NCBI GenBank assembly: GCA_023410445.1
Contig: JAEYPT010000001.1
Span: 124,001-188,000 of the forward strand
Direction: 5' to 3'
Length of the DNA: 64,000 bases
Origin: Bacillota bacterium
GTDB taxonomy: Bacteria; Bacillota; Clostridia; Oscillospirales; Acutalibacteraceae
Position 1 is the first letter of the stretch. Every line of letters starts with the position of its first letter. A program made the position numbers and the translations under genes. The notes under the pieces are model-generated. The model made no database searches, had not been told where the DNA came from, and worked only from the letters and a program-made list of their open reading frames with translations. Shown piece after piece: positions 50,624-58,667 of the stretch.

Positions 50624-51715
50624 ATGAAGATTGTAACCGTAGTCGGCGCGCGTCCGCAGTTTATCAAGGCGTCGGTGGTTTCCCGGGCGCTCAAACCCGT
50701 CTGTGAGGAAGTCATCATCCACACCGGGCAGCATTACGACCGAAACATGTCCGACGTATTTTTTGAAGAACTGCAGATTCCACACCCAACTTATAACCTC
50801 GGGGTTGGCTCAGGTTCGCACGGGAAGCAGACCGGCGAGATGCTGATGAAAATTGAAGAAGTGATTTTCACGGAGAAGCCGGACGTTCTTCTCGTTTACG
50901 GCGACACCAATTCAACCCTTGCCGGAGCATTGGCTGCTTCCAAGCTGCATATTCCGGTGGCGCATGTGGAGGCTGGCCTGCGTTCCTACAATAGGCGCAT
51001 GCCGGAAGAACAGAACCGTGTGCTGACCGACCACATTTCCACATGGCTGTTCTGCCCGACGCAGACTGCGGTGGAGAACCTTGTCAAGGAAGGAATCACC
51101 AAGGGCGTATCCGTTACCGGAGACGTTATGCTGGATTCCGTTCTGCATTTTCTCAGCCTTGCGAAGAAAGACCCGTCGAAAACGGCGATTTACGATGCGC
51201 TCGGAATCACGCCGAAGGGCTACCGTCTTGCGACGCTGCACCGCGCGGAGACAACCGACGGCGGGCTTGAAGCGGTTCGCCGGATTTTCGATGCCTTTGA
51301 GCGCCTGCCCGAGCCGGTGGTGATCCCAATCCACCCGCGTACCCGTCCGCTCGCCGAAGAAGCGGTAAAGGAATACGGCTACCGCAATATCCGACTGATT
51401 GATCCCGTGGGGTATCTGGAAATGCTCTTGCTGACGAGCGGCGCCTGTCAGGTACTGACCGATTCAGGCGGACTTCAGAAGGAAGCGTGGTTCATGGAGG
51501 TTCCCTGCGTTACGCTACGCTCCGAGACGGAGTGGGTGGAAACGCTGGAAGGGAACTGGAACGTTCTCGCCTCTTTGGAGACGGAAGACATTTTGAACAA
51601 GGCCTTGAATACGAAGCCGAATGCTGCGGCGCGCGAGAGAAAGCCGTTCGGTGATGGCAACGCCTCCGGAAAGATCGCTTCCGAGCTTGCACAGTGGGGG
51701 AAATCGCTGCAATGA
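50624..51715 (+). CDS. wbpI: UDP-GlcNAc3NAcA 2-epimerase (WbpI/WecB family)
   Basis: A 363-residue non-hydrolysing epimerase: TVVGARPQFIKASVVSRAL, EEVIIHTGQHYDRNMSDVFF, HVEAGLRSYNRRMPEEQNR and LTDSGGLQKEAWFMEVP. By family alone it could be WecB, but in a wbpDEAB context it most likely converts UDP-GlcNAc3NAcA to UDP-ManNAc3NAcA, the last step. Start with AAGGCGG six bases upstream of ATG 50624. Overlaps the next gene (ATGA). Confidence 0.93.
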   Translation: MKIVTVVGARPQFIKASVVSRALKPVCEEVIIHTGQHYDRNMSDVFFEELQIPHPTYNLGVGSGSHGKQTGEMLMKIEEVIFTEKPDVLLVYGDTNSTLAGALAASKLHIPVAHVEAGLRSYNRRMPEEQNRVLTDHISTWLFCPTQTAVENLVKEGITKGVSVTGDVMLDSVLHFLSLAKKDPSKTAIYDALGITPKGYRLATLHRAETTDGGLEAVRRIFDAFERLPEPVVIPIHPRTRPLAEEAVKEYGYRNIRLIDPVGYLEMLLLTSGACQVLTDSGGLQKEAWFMEVPCVTLRSETEWVETLEGNWNVLASLETEDILNKALNTKPNAAARERKPFGDGNASGKIASELAQWGKSLQ

Positions 51716-52956
51716 ACATCATTTATATCAATCATTACGCGGGCTCCGACCGGCATGGCATGGAGTTCCGCCCGTACTTTATGGCCAAACGCTGGGTCAA
51801 GCAGGGCCATCAGGTGACCGTCGTCGCGAGCTCGTTTTCCCATCTTCGCACGAAGAACCCGGAAATCGGAGAAAAAGCATTCGATGAGCAAATGCTTGAC
51901 GGAATCCGCTATTTTTGGATTCGCGGGAATTCCTATCAGGGAAACGGCATGGGGCGCATCAAAAATATGCTCTCGTTTCTTTCCGGGCTGTACAAATACG
52001 AGAAACAGATTGCGGCACAGGGAAAACCGGACGCGGTCATCGCTTCCTCAACCTATCCGCTTGACATTTACCCCGCGCGCCGCATTGCGAAAAAGTACGG
52101 CGCCATGCTGATTTACGAGGTGCATGACCTCTGGCCTTTGAGCCCGATTGAGCTGGGCGGAATGAGTCCGCACCACCCCTACATCATGATGATGCAGAGG
52201 GCCGAGAATTACTGCTATCGCCATAGCGATTACGTAGTGTCGCTGCTCCCGAACGCAAAGGAGCACATGGTGGAGCACGGCCTCAAGCCGGAGAAATTCA
52301 TCTGCATCCCGAATGGTATTGTCAAAGCCGATTGGGAGAAGCCAATGGCCGATATGCCGGTTTATTGCGACAAGTTCCGGGAATATCGGGAGGAGGGCTT
52401 TTTCCTCATCGGGTACACCGGCGCGCACGGCATCGCCAATGCCCTGGACAGCTACGTGGAAGCCGGCGAAAAGCTGCGGGGAAAAGGCATCAAACTGCTT
52501 TCCTTCGGCCCGGGTCCTGAGCGGGAGCGTCTGATTCAGAAGGTGCGCGACCTTGATCTGGAAGAGGTCGTGGAATTTCTGCCGCCGGTCAGGCGCGCGC
52601 AGGTTCCGGAACTGCTGGATCAGCTGGATGCGCTGTATATTGGTTTGCAGCGTCAACCGCTGTTTCGGTTCGGGATCAGCCCGAACAAGCTGATGGATTA
52701 TATGATGGCCGCCAAACCGGTGATTTTCGCCATCGACGCGCCGAACGATATGGTTAAGGACGCGGGCTGCGGCATATCCATTCCTCCGGAAGATAGCGCC
52801 GCAATCGCGGATGCCGCGGAGAAGCTTGCCGCACTGCCAAAGCAGGAGCTTGAAACGATGGGTGCGCGCGGTAGGAAGTATATTTTGGAAAACAACGAGT
52901 ACGATATTCTTTCGAAGAAATTTATCAACGTTTTCAGTAAGCCGAAAACCGAATAA
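51712..52956 (+). CDS. Glycosyltransferase family 4 (WbuB-like)
   Basis: A 414-residue GT-B enzyme: donor-independent N-domain starting IIYINHYAGSDRHGMEFRP, and C-domain with IGYTGAHGIANALDSYVEAG and GISPNKLMDYMMAAKPVIFA, which bind the nucleotide sugar. It would add a sugar, possibly ManNAc3NAcA, to a lipid-linked intermediate. Start codon overlaps the wbpI stop, so translation is coupled. Confidence 0.9.
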   Translation: MNIIYINHYAGSDRHGMEFRPYFMAKRWVKQGHQVTVVASSFSHLRTKNPEIGEKAFDEQMLDGIRYFWIRGNSYQGNGMGRIKNMLSFLSGLYKYEKQIAAQGKPDAVIASSTYPLDIYPARRIAKKYGAMLIYEVHDLWPLSPIELGGMSPHHPYIMMMQRAENYCYRHSDYVVSLLPNAKEHMVEHGLKPEKFICIPNGIVKADWEKPMADMPVYCDKFREYREEGFFLIGYTGAHGIANALDSYVEAGEKLRGKGIKLLSFGPGPERERLIQKVRDLDLEEVVEFLPPVRRAQVPELLDQLDALYIGLQRQPLFRFGISPNKLMDYMMAAKPVIFAIDAPNDMVKDAGCGISIPPEDSAAIADAAEKLAALPKQELETMGARGRKYILENNEYDILSKKFINVFSKPKTE

Positions 52957-52972
52957 AGCATTCTTAAAAACG

Positions 52973-53008
52973 CTTTCCGAATCTTAGCAGGGAAGGCGTT
53001 TTTTTTAT
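52973..53008 (+). terminator. Terminator of the wbp operon
   Basis: ACGCTTTCC pairs with GGGAAGGCGT (G-T tolerated), followed by eight T. Confidence 0.8.
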
Positions 53009-53031
53009 CCGGAATGAACCGTTACAGCATT

Positions 53032-53058
53032 TTAACGAAGGTTAAAAGACGGTTAAAG
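53032..53058 (+). repeat. Helically phased TTAAA direct repeats upstream of the acylation operon
   Basis: TTAACG (53032), TTAAAA (53042) and TTAAAG (53053), spaced 10 and 11 bp, end 47 bp before the -35 box. The pattern is that of OmpR/PhoP-type response regulator sites. Confidence 0.45.
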
Positions 53059-53105
53059 TCATATGAATGAAATATGAACATCTGATTACAAAACGTTTAT
53101 TCTAA

Positions 53106-53133
53106 TTGACAATTTCTTTGGCACTGCTATAAT
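53106..53133 (+). promoter_or_regulatory. Promoter of the Dlt-like acylation operon
   Basis: Consensus TTGACA (53106-53111), 16 bp spacer, consensus TATAAT (53128-53133); start near 53140. Confidence 0.85.
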
Positions 53134-53187
53134 GAATCCATTATAGGCATCAAAATTAGAGAACGATGAAAGAGGGCTATCGGTCAA

Positions 53188-54711
53188 GTGCAGAATAACG
53201 TCCTTTCCTATCTGGAGCAAACCGTGCGTTCCCACCCGAACTCAATGGCTTATGCGGACGAAAAGGAGTCCGTAACCTTTGCGGAACTGAGAAACCGGGC
53301 GCGCGCGATTGCCGGCAGAATCTTTGAGATTACACAGGATTCCATCAATGTTCCGGTGGTTGTTCTTCTTCCAAAAAGTGTCGCCTGCCTGACCGCCTTT
53401 TTTGGCGTCACCTACAGTGCGAATTTCTATACGCCGCTCGACGTGACCTCCCCGAAGGCACGGTTGGAGAAAATTGTGGACACGCTTCACCCCGGACTCG
53501 CGGTAGCTTGTGCCGATACCCTTGAGCTTGCGAAGTCTCTCGGGTTTTCCGAAAGCAATATCGTACTTATGGAAGACGCTGTGCGCCATGAGATCCCCGA
53601 GGAGCAAATTGAACGCGCGCTTTCCCGCAAGGTGGACACCGACCCGCTCTATGTTCTGTTTACTTCGGGCTCGACCGGCATGCCGAAGGGCGTGACCATC
53701 TGCCACCGCTCCGTGCTGGATTACATCGAATGGTGCTGTGAAACCTTCCGGTTCGACGAACGGACCCGGTTCGGCAATCAGGCGCCGTTTTTCTTTGACA
53801 ATTCTATATTGGATATTTACTGCACACTGAAAACGGGTGCGTCCATGGTTATTATCCCGGAGCGTCTGTTCAGTTTCCCAATTAAACTGGTTGAATTTCT
53901 GGACGAAAAGGAGATCAATACAATCTTTTGGGTGCCGTCGGCGCTGATTCATACCGCAAATTCCGGTGTGCTGGAAAAGCACTGCCCAAAATTCCTTGAA
54001 AAGGTGCTGTTCTGCGGCGAGGTGATGCCGAACCGGCAGCTCAACATCTGGCGGAGGGCGCTGCCGCAGGCAATGTATGCCAACCTCTACGGGCCGACCG
54101 AAATCACCGATGTATGCGCGTATTTCATGGTGGACCGCGAGTTTTCCGACGACGAACCGTTGCCAATCGGATTCCCCTGTGCCAATACCGACATTCTGGT
54201 CATCAAGGATGACGGCACGGCCGCGCAGGAAGGGGAAACCGGAGAGCTTTGCGTGCGCGGCACCTCCCTTTCGCTGGGGTATTACAACAATCCGGAGAAA
54301 ACCGCGCAGGCGTTTGTACAGAACCCGCTTAACCATAGGTATCCGGAACTGATTTATCAAACCGGGGATCTGGTTAAATATAATGAACGGCACGAGCTGA
54401 TTTACCTTTGCCGCAAGGATTTTCAGATCAAGCATATGGGCCACCGCATTGAAATCGGAGAAATCGAAACCGCGGTAACGGCTCTGCCAGGAATGGAAAG
54501 CGGCTGCATCATCAACGATGAGGCGGAAAATCAGATTGTTCTGTTCTATCAGTCGCAGACCCTGAAGGATATCGATATTCTGCGGGGCCTCAGGACTCAG
54601 CTGCCGAAATACATGCTCCCGAATCGAATGGTGAAGCTTGAGAGCATGCCGCTTAACGGAAATGGGAAAATAGACCGCGTAAAGCTGAAAAGCAGCCTTG
54701 CGCAGCAGTGA
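53188..54711 (+). CDS. DltA-like adenylation enzyme (AMP-binding ligase)
   Basis: A 507-residue acyl/aminoacyl adenylating enzyme with all core motifs: LFTSGSTGMPKGV (A3), NLYGPTEIT (A5), YQTGDLVKYN (A7), KDFQIKHMGHRIEIGEIE (A8) and NGNGKIDR (A10). It would activate a carboxylic or amino acid as AMP ester and load the carrier protein encoded next. It resembles DltA (D-alanine) and NRPS adenylation domains; the substrate is not proven. Starts at GTG. First gene of a four-gene cassette with carrier protein, MBOAT and SGNH protein. Confidence 0.88.
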   Translation: MQNNVLSYLEQTVRSHPNSMAYADEKESVTFAELRNRARAIAGRIFEITQDSINVPVVVLLPKSVACLTAFFGVTYSANFYTPLDVTSPKARLEKIVDTLHPGLAVACADTLELAKSLGFSESNIVLMEDAVRHEIPEEQIERALSRKVDTDPLYVLFTSGSTGMPKGVTICHRSVLDYIEWCCETFRFDERTRFGNQAPFFFDNSILDIYCTLKTGASMVIIPERLFSFPIKLVEFLDEKEINTIFWVPSALIHTANSGVLEKHCPKFLEKVLFCGEVMPNRQLNIWRRALPQAMYANLYGPTEITDVCAYFMVDREFSDDEPLPIGFPCANTDILVIKDDGTAAQEGETGELCVRGTSLSLGYYNNPEKTAQAFVQNPLNHRYPELIYQTGDLVKYNERHELIYLCRKDFQIKHMGHRIEIGEIETAVTALPGMESGCIINDEAENQIVLFYQSQTLKDIDILRGLRTQLPKYMLPNRMVKLESMPLNGNGKIDRVKLKSSLAQQ

Positions 54712-54720
54712 GGGGAAACA

Positions 54721-54951
54721 ATGGAAGAGATACTGAACATATTAAAGGAATTCCGGCCGGATGTGGATGCGCGCGGCAGGGAGGACCTGATCGACGGCGG
54801 GCTGCTGGATTCGCTGGATATTGTCAATATTGTAGCGGAGTTTGAATCGGTGTTCGACGTTTCCATCCCGGTAGAGGAAATCGTGCCGGAGAACTTCAAT
54901 TCGGTCGAGGCAATGCAGAAGATGATTGACCGGCTGAAAGAAGAGGAATAA
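54721..54951 (+). CDS. Acyl/aminoacyl carrier protein (DltC-like)
   Basis: A 76-residue carrier protein. The phosphopantetheine attachment site is Ser31 in GGLLDSLDIVNIV, followed by SIPVEEIVPENFNSVEAM. It accepts the acyl group from the adenylation enzyme 9 nt upstream and delivers it to the MBOAT. RBS GAGGGGAAAC. Confidence 0.9.
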   Translation: MEEILNILKEFRPDVDARGREDLIDGGLLDSLDIVNIVAEFESVFDVSIPVEEIVPENFNSVEAMQKMIDRLKEEE

Positions 54952-54965
54952 GCGGGGAATATCGT

Positions 54966-56549
54966 ATGCCTTTCAATTCGTTCCAATTCTTTGTGTTTTT
55001 CCCGGTGGTGGGGCTTCTTTATTACCTGACGCCGGCAAAATACCGCTGGGTGGAGCTCCTCGCGGTCAGCTATTTCTTTTATCTGTTCACAGGCTTTCGG
55101 TTCGTGGCGTTTCTTCTCTGCACCACCGCCACTGCGTATCTGGGCGGCATCGGCATGGGGGAGACGGACAAAGGCCTTGCGCTTCTGCTCGCACCGGAAA
55201 ACGGCCTCTCCAAGGAACAGAAGAAAGAGGCGCGCGCCCAGAGCAAACAGAAGAAAAAACAGATTGCCGCCGTGGTTCTGTGCGTTAATTTCGGAATCTT
55301 GGCTGTGCTGAAATACCTGAACTTCTTTGACGGAACGGTCGACGCACTGCTCCGCCTGTTTCATGCTCCGGGAAGTCTGCCAATTCTTCGGCTGGTGCTT
55401 CCGCTTGGTATTTCGTTCTATACCTTTCAGGCAATGGGCTACGTCATCGATGTTTACCGGGGAAAGTACCCGCCGGAAAAGAATCCGGCGAAGTTCGCGC
55501 TGTTCCTCGCGTTTTTTCCGCAGATTCTCGAAGGTCCCATCGGCCGCTACGGCGATCTCGCGCCGCAGCTGTACGCTCCCCACGAGCTTGATTACGACGG
55601 CGCAAAGTATGCGCTGCAGCTGATGCTTTGGGGTTATTTTAAAAAGGTGGTCATTGCAGACCGCGCGGCCATTCTGGTGAATATGGTCTACAAGGATTAC
55701 CATGCTTACAGCGGGTTGCAGATTGCCTTCGTTTCGATTGTTTATGCCGTTCAGATTTATGCCGATTTCTCTGGCTGTGTCGATATTGCGACGGGCGCAG
55801 CTCAATTCTTCGGCATCCGGCTGGCGCAGAACTTTGATCGGCCGTATTTCTCCAAGACCGTTTCGGAGTTCTGGCGGCGCTGGCACATGACGCTCGGCTC
55901 CTGGTTCCGGGACTATCTGTTCTACCCCGTATCGCTTTCCAAAGCAGGGGGAAAACTTGGGAAGTTCTGCCGGAAGCATTTTGGCGTTTCCTTCGGCAAA
56001 AACGCACCTGCGGTTCTGGGCCTTTCCGTCGTTTGGATTACGACGGGCCTGTGGCACGGGGCCGACTGGCACTATGTGCTGTACGGCGTCTACTACGGCG
56101 TACTGATTATTGCGGCGCTGCTCTGCAGACCGCTGATTCAGAAGCTGACGGAGCTCCTGCATATTCGGACGGAGGGCTTCGGCTTCAAGCTGTTCCGCAC
56201 CCTGCGAACCTTTGTGCTTGTATGCTTCGGCTTTATCCTGTTCCGCGCCGATAACATGGGGCAGGCGTCGGGAATGATCAAATCGATCTTTACTCTGTAT
56301 CGCCCGGCGGTATCTGCCACGTTCTTCACCGGGGATTTTTCGAAGTTCGACCTCGTTGTGCTTGCTCTTTCCACTGGCGTGCTTTTCACGGTGAGTTTGC
56401 TCCAGCGGAAGGGCCATCTGCGCGAGGCGCTGGCGAAAAAGCCCGTGCTGCTTCGCTGGTCGGTCTATTGCACCGCGCTTCTGTCCTTGATTTTCTTCGG
56501 CGTTCTGGCCGTGAACGATCCCACGCAGTTTATCTATTTCCAATTTTAG
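54966..56549 (+). CDS. MBOAT family O-acyltransferase (DltB/AlgI-like)
   Basis: A 527-residue membrane protein with about ten to eleven segments. N-terminal FNSFQFFVFFPVVGLLYYL, then AFFPQILEGPIGRY and the MBOAT active-site His in TTGLWHGADWHYVLYGVYYG (about 360-379). It transfers an acyl group from the carrier protein across the membrane. A Lys-rich cytoplasmic loop lies at about 80-100. Encoded 14 nt after the carrier protein gene. Confidence 0.92.
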   Translation: MPFNSFQFFVFFPVVGLLYYLTPAKYRWVELLAVSYFFYLFTGFRFVAFLLCTTATAYLGGIGMGETDKGLALLLAPENGLSKEQKKEARAQSKQKKKQIAAVVLCVNFGILAVLKYLNFFDGTVDALLRLFHAPGSLPILRLVLPLGISFYTFQAMGYVIDVYRGKYPPEKNPAKFALFLAFFPQILEGPIGRYGDLAPQLYAPHELDYDGAKYALQLMLWGYFKKVVIADRAAILVNMVYKDYHAYSGLQIAFVSIVYAVQIYADFSGCVDIATGAAQFFGIRLAQNFDRPYFSKTVSEFWRRWHMTLGSWFRDYLFYPVSLSKAGGKLGKFCRKHFGVSFGKNAPAVLGLSVVWITTGLWHGADWHYVLYGVYYGVLIIAALLCRPLIQKLTELLHIRTEGFGFKLFRTLRTFVLVCFGFILFRADNMGQASGMIKSIFTLYRPAVSATFFTGDFSKFDLVVLALSTGVLFTVSLLQRKGHLREALAKKPVLLRWSVYCTALLSLIFFGVLAVNDPTQFIYFQF

Positions 56550-56559
56550 GAGAGTTTTT

Positions 56560-57636
56560 ATGGGAAGACTGATCCGCAAATGTTTGCTGCTCATCGGGAT
56601 CATGGTATGCCTTGTGGGCGGAATCTCCGCCGCGATCCTGTTCGGTCTTCCGCCTCAGTTTGGCGGAACCTATCAGCATGCCCTGGTGTTGCAGGAGCAG
56701 GCACTTTCGAAGGAGAAGTCCCCGAAAATTGTTGTGTTGGGCGATTCCAGCGTGCCGTTTAGCCTGAATTCCTCCCTGATGAGCCGCATGACGAGGCGGC
56801 CGGTCCAGACACTGGCGCTTCATTCCGGAACGGGCATCGGCTATATTCTCCGGCTTTCCGAAAGCGGCATCCGCCGGGGGGATATCGTCGTGCTGGAGCT
56901 TACCCCGGACAGTGAGGATTCCTTCAGCCCGAGCATCGTTCTGACGGCCTGTGAGAACAATTTCAGCATGTACCGCGCGTTCTCTCAGGAGGAGTGGGGC
57001 GAGGTAATCCGGTATTACCCCACGTTCCTGATTAAAAAGGTAAAATATTATTTTCATGACCGTGATCAGGAGATTCCCTCCTATTCCATCCGCGCGTTTG
57101 ACGGAAACGGGAACTACGATTACCAGAGGACAGGCTGCCTGCTTCCGGGCCGGCTGAAGCCGGACGAGGTTTCTGCGTTCAGCCCGAAGAACTACAGCGG
57201 GAGCCTGATTAATACGCTGAACGACTATAACAGCTATTGCCTGAAAAAGGGCGCGACTTTTCTGGTGTCATTCCCGCCCTATTTAAACGAATCACTTACC
57301 GATAGCTCCGGGGAGCTGAACAGCGTGCAGAAAGTACTTTCCCAAAAGCTGAAAGCGCCTGTTATCACGCAGCTCAGCACGCGGCAGTTGCCGAGAAAGT
57401 ATTTTTATGACAACGTAACGCACTGCAATACGGCCGGAGCGGATAAGGTGACGTCCGATCTCGCCCACGAAATTCTCACCTATATGCACCGGAGCGCCGC
57501 TAAGGCGGTGATTGCCGAAATCGAGAGGAAAAAACCGGCTCCGCCCTCTTCTGCTCCCCGGAGTATTACGGGTGCTCCGAAGCCTCCGGCCGTTCACGGG
57601 CCGAAGCTCTCCAAGCCAAAAACGCGGAAGATGTAA
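56560..57636 (+). CDS. SGNH-type membrane-anchored acyltransfer partner (DltD-like role)
   Basis: A 358-residue protein with one N-terminal membrane segment (about 7-29), an extracellular SGNH-like domain with the block I motif VVLGDSSVPFSLNSS and the C-terminal Asp/His block FYDNVTHCNTAGADKV, and a Pro/Lys-rich tail (about 325-358) that may touch the anionic wall. By analogy with DltD and AlgX it would hand the acyl group from the MBOAT to the polymer outside. RBS AGGAGAGTTTTT. The usual GDSH/GDSL is GDSS here. Confidence 0.8.
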   Translation: MGRLIRKCLLLIGIMVCLVGGISAAILFGLPPQFGGTYQHALVLQEQALSKEKSPKIVVLGDSSVPFSLNSSLMSRMTRRPVQTLALHSGTGIGYILRLSESGIRRGDIVVLELTPDSEDSFSPSIVLTACENNFSMYRAFSQEEWGEVIRYYPTFLIKKVKYYFHDRDQEIPSYSIRAFDGNGNYDYQRTGCLLPGRLKPDEVSAFSPKNYSGSLINTLNDYNSYCLKKGATFLVSFPPYLNESLTDSSGELNSVQKVLSQKLKAPVITQLSTRQLPRKYFYDNVTHCNTAGADKVTSDLAHEILTYMHRSAAKAVIAEIERKKPAPPSSAPRSITGAPKPPAVHGPKLSKPKTRKM

Positions 57637-57680
57637 GCGACGGGTCCGGCTGCGTGCCGGAGAAGAAATCGGGGTACAAA

Positions 57681-58598
57681 ATGATTCGGTTCATTGCCTC
57701 CCGCAGCCGCGCCGTTCTTGCAGCGGTAGTTTTCGCTCTGGTCTTTGCGGCCGCATTTTCCCATACGGCGGCCGTGAGGCTGATTCCGTCCGCCGCCGCG
57801 GCGGTGCCGGTTCAGGCGGAGCTTCCGTCGCATGCGGCCCCTCCGTCTTCCGCTCCGCTTTCCTCTTCATCGTCGGCACCGTCTTCCCCGGTACCGATAA
57901 AACCGACATCTCCCGCACTGAGTGACCCGGACCAGCATCAGCCCGCCACAGTTCCTGATTATCCTCGGGATTCCGGCAGCAGAACCGTCTATATGACCTT
58001 TGATGACGGTCCTTCCGACCTGACAAAGCCGCTCCTCGATGTTCTGGACCGATGCGGAGTCAAGGTGACCTTTTTCGTCATCGGTGCGGTTAACCAATCT
58101 TCTCTGGCGGAGATGAAGGATATCGTCGGCCGCGGACACGCGATCGGGATTCATTCCATGACGCACATTTACCGTCAGGTTTACGCTTCACCAGAAGCCT
58201 TTTTCCGAGATTTTTACGAGATACGGGATGTGATCCGACGGGAGACGGGGGTTGACCCGAAAATCTGCCGGTTCCCCGGTGGAAGCGTGAACTCGTATGA
58301 CAGGCGGGTGCTCAAAGGGATTTTGTCGAAACTGAAAAAGGAAGGCTATACCTATTATGATTGGAATGTGAGTTCGGGGGATTCCGCTACGGTGACGAAT
58401 TCGGAAACGATATTCCGCAACGCGATCAACGGAGTACATACGCACCGGACCTCGGTAGTACTGTTCCATAATTCGGAGAGGAAAGCCGATACGCTGAATC
58501 AGGTGGAACGGTTCGTCAAAACCCTGAAAAGCGAAGGCTATACGTTTAAAAAGCTGGATTCTTCCGTCGATAACCGGCCTTTTATCTTTGCAGATTAG
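57681..58598 (+). CDS. Polysaccharide deacetylase (CE4, NodB domain)
   Basis: A 305-residue protein: N-terminal membrane anchor or signal (about 7-30), a Ser/Pro/Ala-rich linker (about 40-85) and a NodB domain with catalytic TFDDGPSD, the metal histidines in HAIGIHSMTH, CRFPGGSVNSYD, DWNVSSGDS and VVLFHNS. It would remove N-acetyl groups from peptidoglycan or a surface glycan. A longer frame from GTG 57654 is possible; GGGGT lies before the chosen ATG. It is 44 nt after the SGNH gene and may belong to the same operon. Confidence 0.9.
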   Translation: MIRFIASRSRAVLAAVVFALVFAAAFSHTAAVRLIPSAAAAVPVQAELPSHAAPPSSAPLSSSSSAPSSPVPIKPTSPALSDPDQHQPATVPDYPRDSGSRTVYMTFDDGPSDLTKPLLDVLDRCGVKVTFFVIGAVNQSSLAEMKDIVGRGHAIGIHSMTHIYRQVYASPEAFFRDFYEIRDVIRRETGVDPKICRFPGGSVNSYDRRVLKGILSKLKKEGYTYYDWNVSSGDSATVTNSETIFRNAINGVHTHRTSVVLFHNSERKADTLNQVERFVKTLKSEGYTFKKLDSSVDNRPFIFAD

Positions 58599-58622
58599 CC
58601 TGAGTGCTGTGAGAATAGAAAA

Positions 58623-58660
58623 GATACGTCTTCTCCGTCTGCCTGCGGAGAAGGCGTATC
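58623..58660. terminator. Hairpin between convergent genes
   Basis: GATACGtCTTCTCCG-tctgcctg-CGGAGAAGgCGTATC, a 14 bp stem with one mismatch but little T run, located between the deacetylase (+) and the spore glycosidase (-). Confidence 0.65.
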
Positions 58661-58667
58661 TGTGTGT

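Noticed and set aside
53188..54711. Adenylation enzyme as part of a secondary-metabolite NRPS cluster
   Set aside because: There is no condensation or thioesterase domain; the linked carrier protein, MBOAT and SGNH genes fit a Dlt-like surface-modification cassette better.
54597..56603. A 668-codon open frame on the minus strand opposite the carrier protein and MBOAT genes
   Set aside because: It lacks recognisable domains, is rich in low-complexity charged residues and lies entirely antisense to well-supported genes; it reflects codon bias in the third position.
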